A DNA stretch of 64,000 nucleotides, from positions 4,340,001 through 4,404,000 of the forward strand of contig NZ_CP081943.1 in NCBI RefSeq assembly GCF_020423045.1. Direction: 5' to 3'. Under the pieces are notes generated by a model that searched no databases, was not told the origin of the DNA, and saw only the letters and a list, made by a program, of their open reading frames with translations. The position numbers and the translations under genes are program-made. Positions within the stretch are counted from its first letter, which is position 1. Each line of letters opens with the position of its first letter. This document shows positions 63,308 to 64,000 of this stretch, piece after piece. The DNA is from Pseudomonas sp. MM213 (GTDB taxonomy: Bacteria > Pseudomonadota > Gammaproteobacteria > Pseudomonadales > Pseudomonadaceae).

Positions 63308-64000
63308 ATGCCAATTCGTGTCGACCTGCTCGCCTTAGAGCCCAATGTGCCTGGCCGGGCCTGCCTTACTGTGAAGAAATGGCAGGGTGGCGAAGAACAG
63401 CTGGAATTTTCCATTCAGCGTAACCAGGACGGTTTCTACCTCCAGGACCAACAGGCCTGGAGCAACAACCCGTTCTGGTTCAAGGTTTCGCGCTTCACTG
63501 TCGCCGCCAGTGGCGAAGCTCTTGAAGCCCAGGTCGGCCCGGAAGTGGTCGACCCGTTGCTGGAAGGCAGCGCCAACTCGCAATTCCAGATCGAACTGCG
63601 CGAGCAGAGCCTGGGGCATGCCGACAAAGGCGTGGTCCGGCCAGGCGTCGGGCTGTTGCCGTCCACGGCGGGTGGTCAGACGCGCTCGACGTATGGCGGC
63701 GCAGATTTGACCGCGCCAGCTGCACCAGCACCTGAGATTCCGGAAATCCCGGAACTGCCGGAATTGATCTTGCCCACCGCCGAGCCAGAAATCGAACTGG
63801 AATCGGTGCCCAACGAACGCGAATACACGCCTGCTCCGCCACCGGTGAAGAAGAGCAACAAAGGCCTGCTCGGCCTCGCGCTTGTGCTGGTATTGCTGCT
63901 GGCAGCAGCGGCCGGGTTCTGGTTCTACAAACGCACGCCGGCGCCTGCCCCGACGGTCGCGGCCGCCGCACCGGCCGGTGCCGACGCACAAGCCTGCACG
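63308..64000 (+). CDS. SrfABC-operon membrane protein, cut by the window edge
   Basis: The ATG at 63308 opens MPIRVDLLALEPNVPGRACL and the frame stays open to the window end. The first 130 residues form a beta-rich domain (SRFTVAASGEALEAQVGPEV). A proline/glutamate-rich linker follows, then a membrane helix (about 187-205, GLLGLALVLVLLLAAAAG) and an alanine/proline stretch. It is the fourth gene of the srf operon, three bases after srfC. The rest lies outside the window. Confidence 0.7.
   Translation, partial: MPIRVDLLALEPNVPGRACLTVKKWQGGEEQLEFSIQRNQDGFYLQDQQAWSNNPFWFKVSRFTVAASGEALEAQVGPEVVDPLLEGSANSQFQIELREQSLGHADKGVVRPGVGLLPSTAGGQTRSTYGGADLTAPAAPAPEIPEIPELPELILPTAEPEIELESVPNEREYTPAPPPVKKSNKGLLGLALVLVLLLAAAAGFWFYKRTPAPAPTVAAAAPAGADAQACT

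Overview
The window is chromosomal DNA from a fluorescent-type Pseudomonas. The gene order supports this: lptM-lysA-dapF-DUF484-xerC-HAD, cyaA next to rnk and cyaY, glnK-amtB next to ubiK and comM, and a SutA homologue. So do the many GC-rich REP hairpins typical of the genus. The core genes are GC-rich; the block from about 18.0 to 24.8 kb is clearly AT-richer.

Layout. 1-17.9 kb and 54.1-64.0 kb are core backbone. The left core carries two tandem glutathione S-transferases (the first cut by the window edge), class I adenylate cyclase, rnk, cyaY, the diaminopimelate/lysine end genes with xerC, sutA, yjbQ, glnK-amtB, ubiK, a BRO-N gene, an orphan HigA and a GNAT gene. lptM is frameshifted in an A-run. 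The right core carries a periplasmic aldose-epimerase-like protein and a srfA-srfB-srfC-membrane protein operon that runs off the window.

Between them a 36.1-kb genomic island (about 17922-54064) splits comM (Mg-chelatase-like AAA+ helicase) immediately after its Walker B motif LFLDEL, with no visible loss of comM codons. The ends carry imperfect inverted repeats of about 33-36 bp sharing the 12-bp core GTCGTTCATTTG. The left end holds a tightly overlapping four-gene recombinase operon that resembles GInt-type islands (ginABCD). In two of its genes the coding sequence is split into two -1-overlapping frames exactly at a run that fits a -1 ribosomal slippery sequence (A AAA AAA at 21953-21959; T TTA AAA AAC at 24309-24318). 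This is the most unusual signal in the window: either paired programmed frameshifting that controls island mobility, or homopolymer indels.

Island cargo falls into three blocks. (1) Defence-like genes: a CoiA-like nuclease, a methyltransferase overlapping a two-TM protein, an AbiJ-type protein, an XRE regulator with a palindromic operator, a HEPN protein with R-x4-H, and a minus-strand run of three nuclease-type genes (DEDDh exonuclease, Mrr-like nuclease, Shedu/SduA). A Gabija-like pair (GajA-like OLD nuclease plus UvrD-like helicase) sits at the right end. (2) Fluoride resistance: a promoter, a fluoride riboswitch, crcB, a DUF190 gene, inorganic pyrophosphatase and nhaA. (3) Chromate and arsenic resistance: chrA, arsN1, and arsC-arsR-arsB-arsC-arsH-arsC-arsO divergent from arsN2. 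Three CGAATAT repeats at exact 16-bp spacing lie in the divergent promoter region. No tRNA, rRNA, CRISPR array or DDE transposase was seen.
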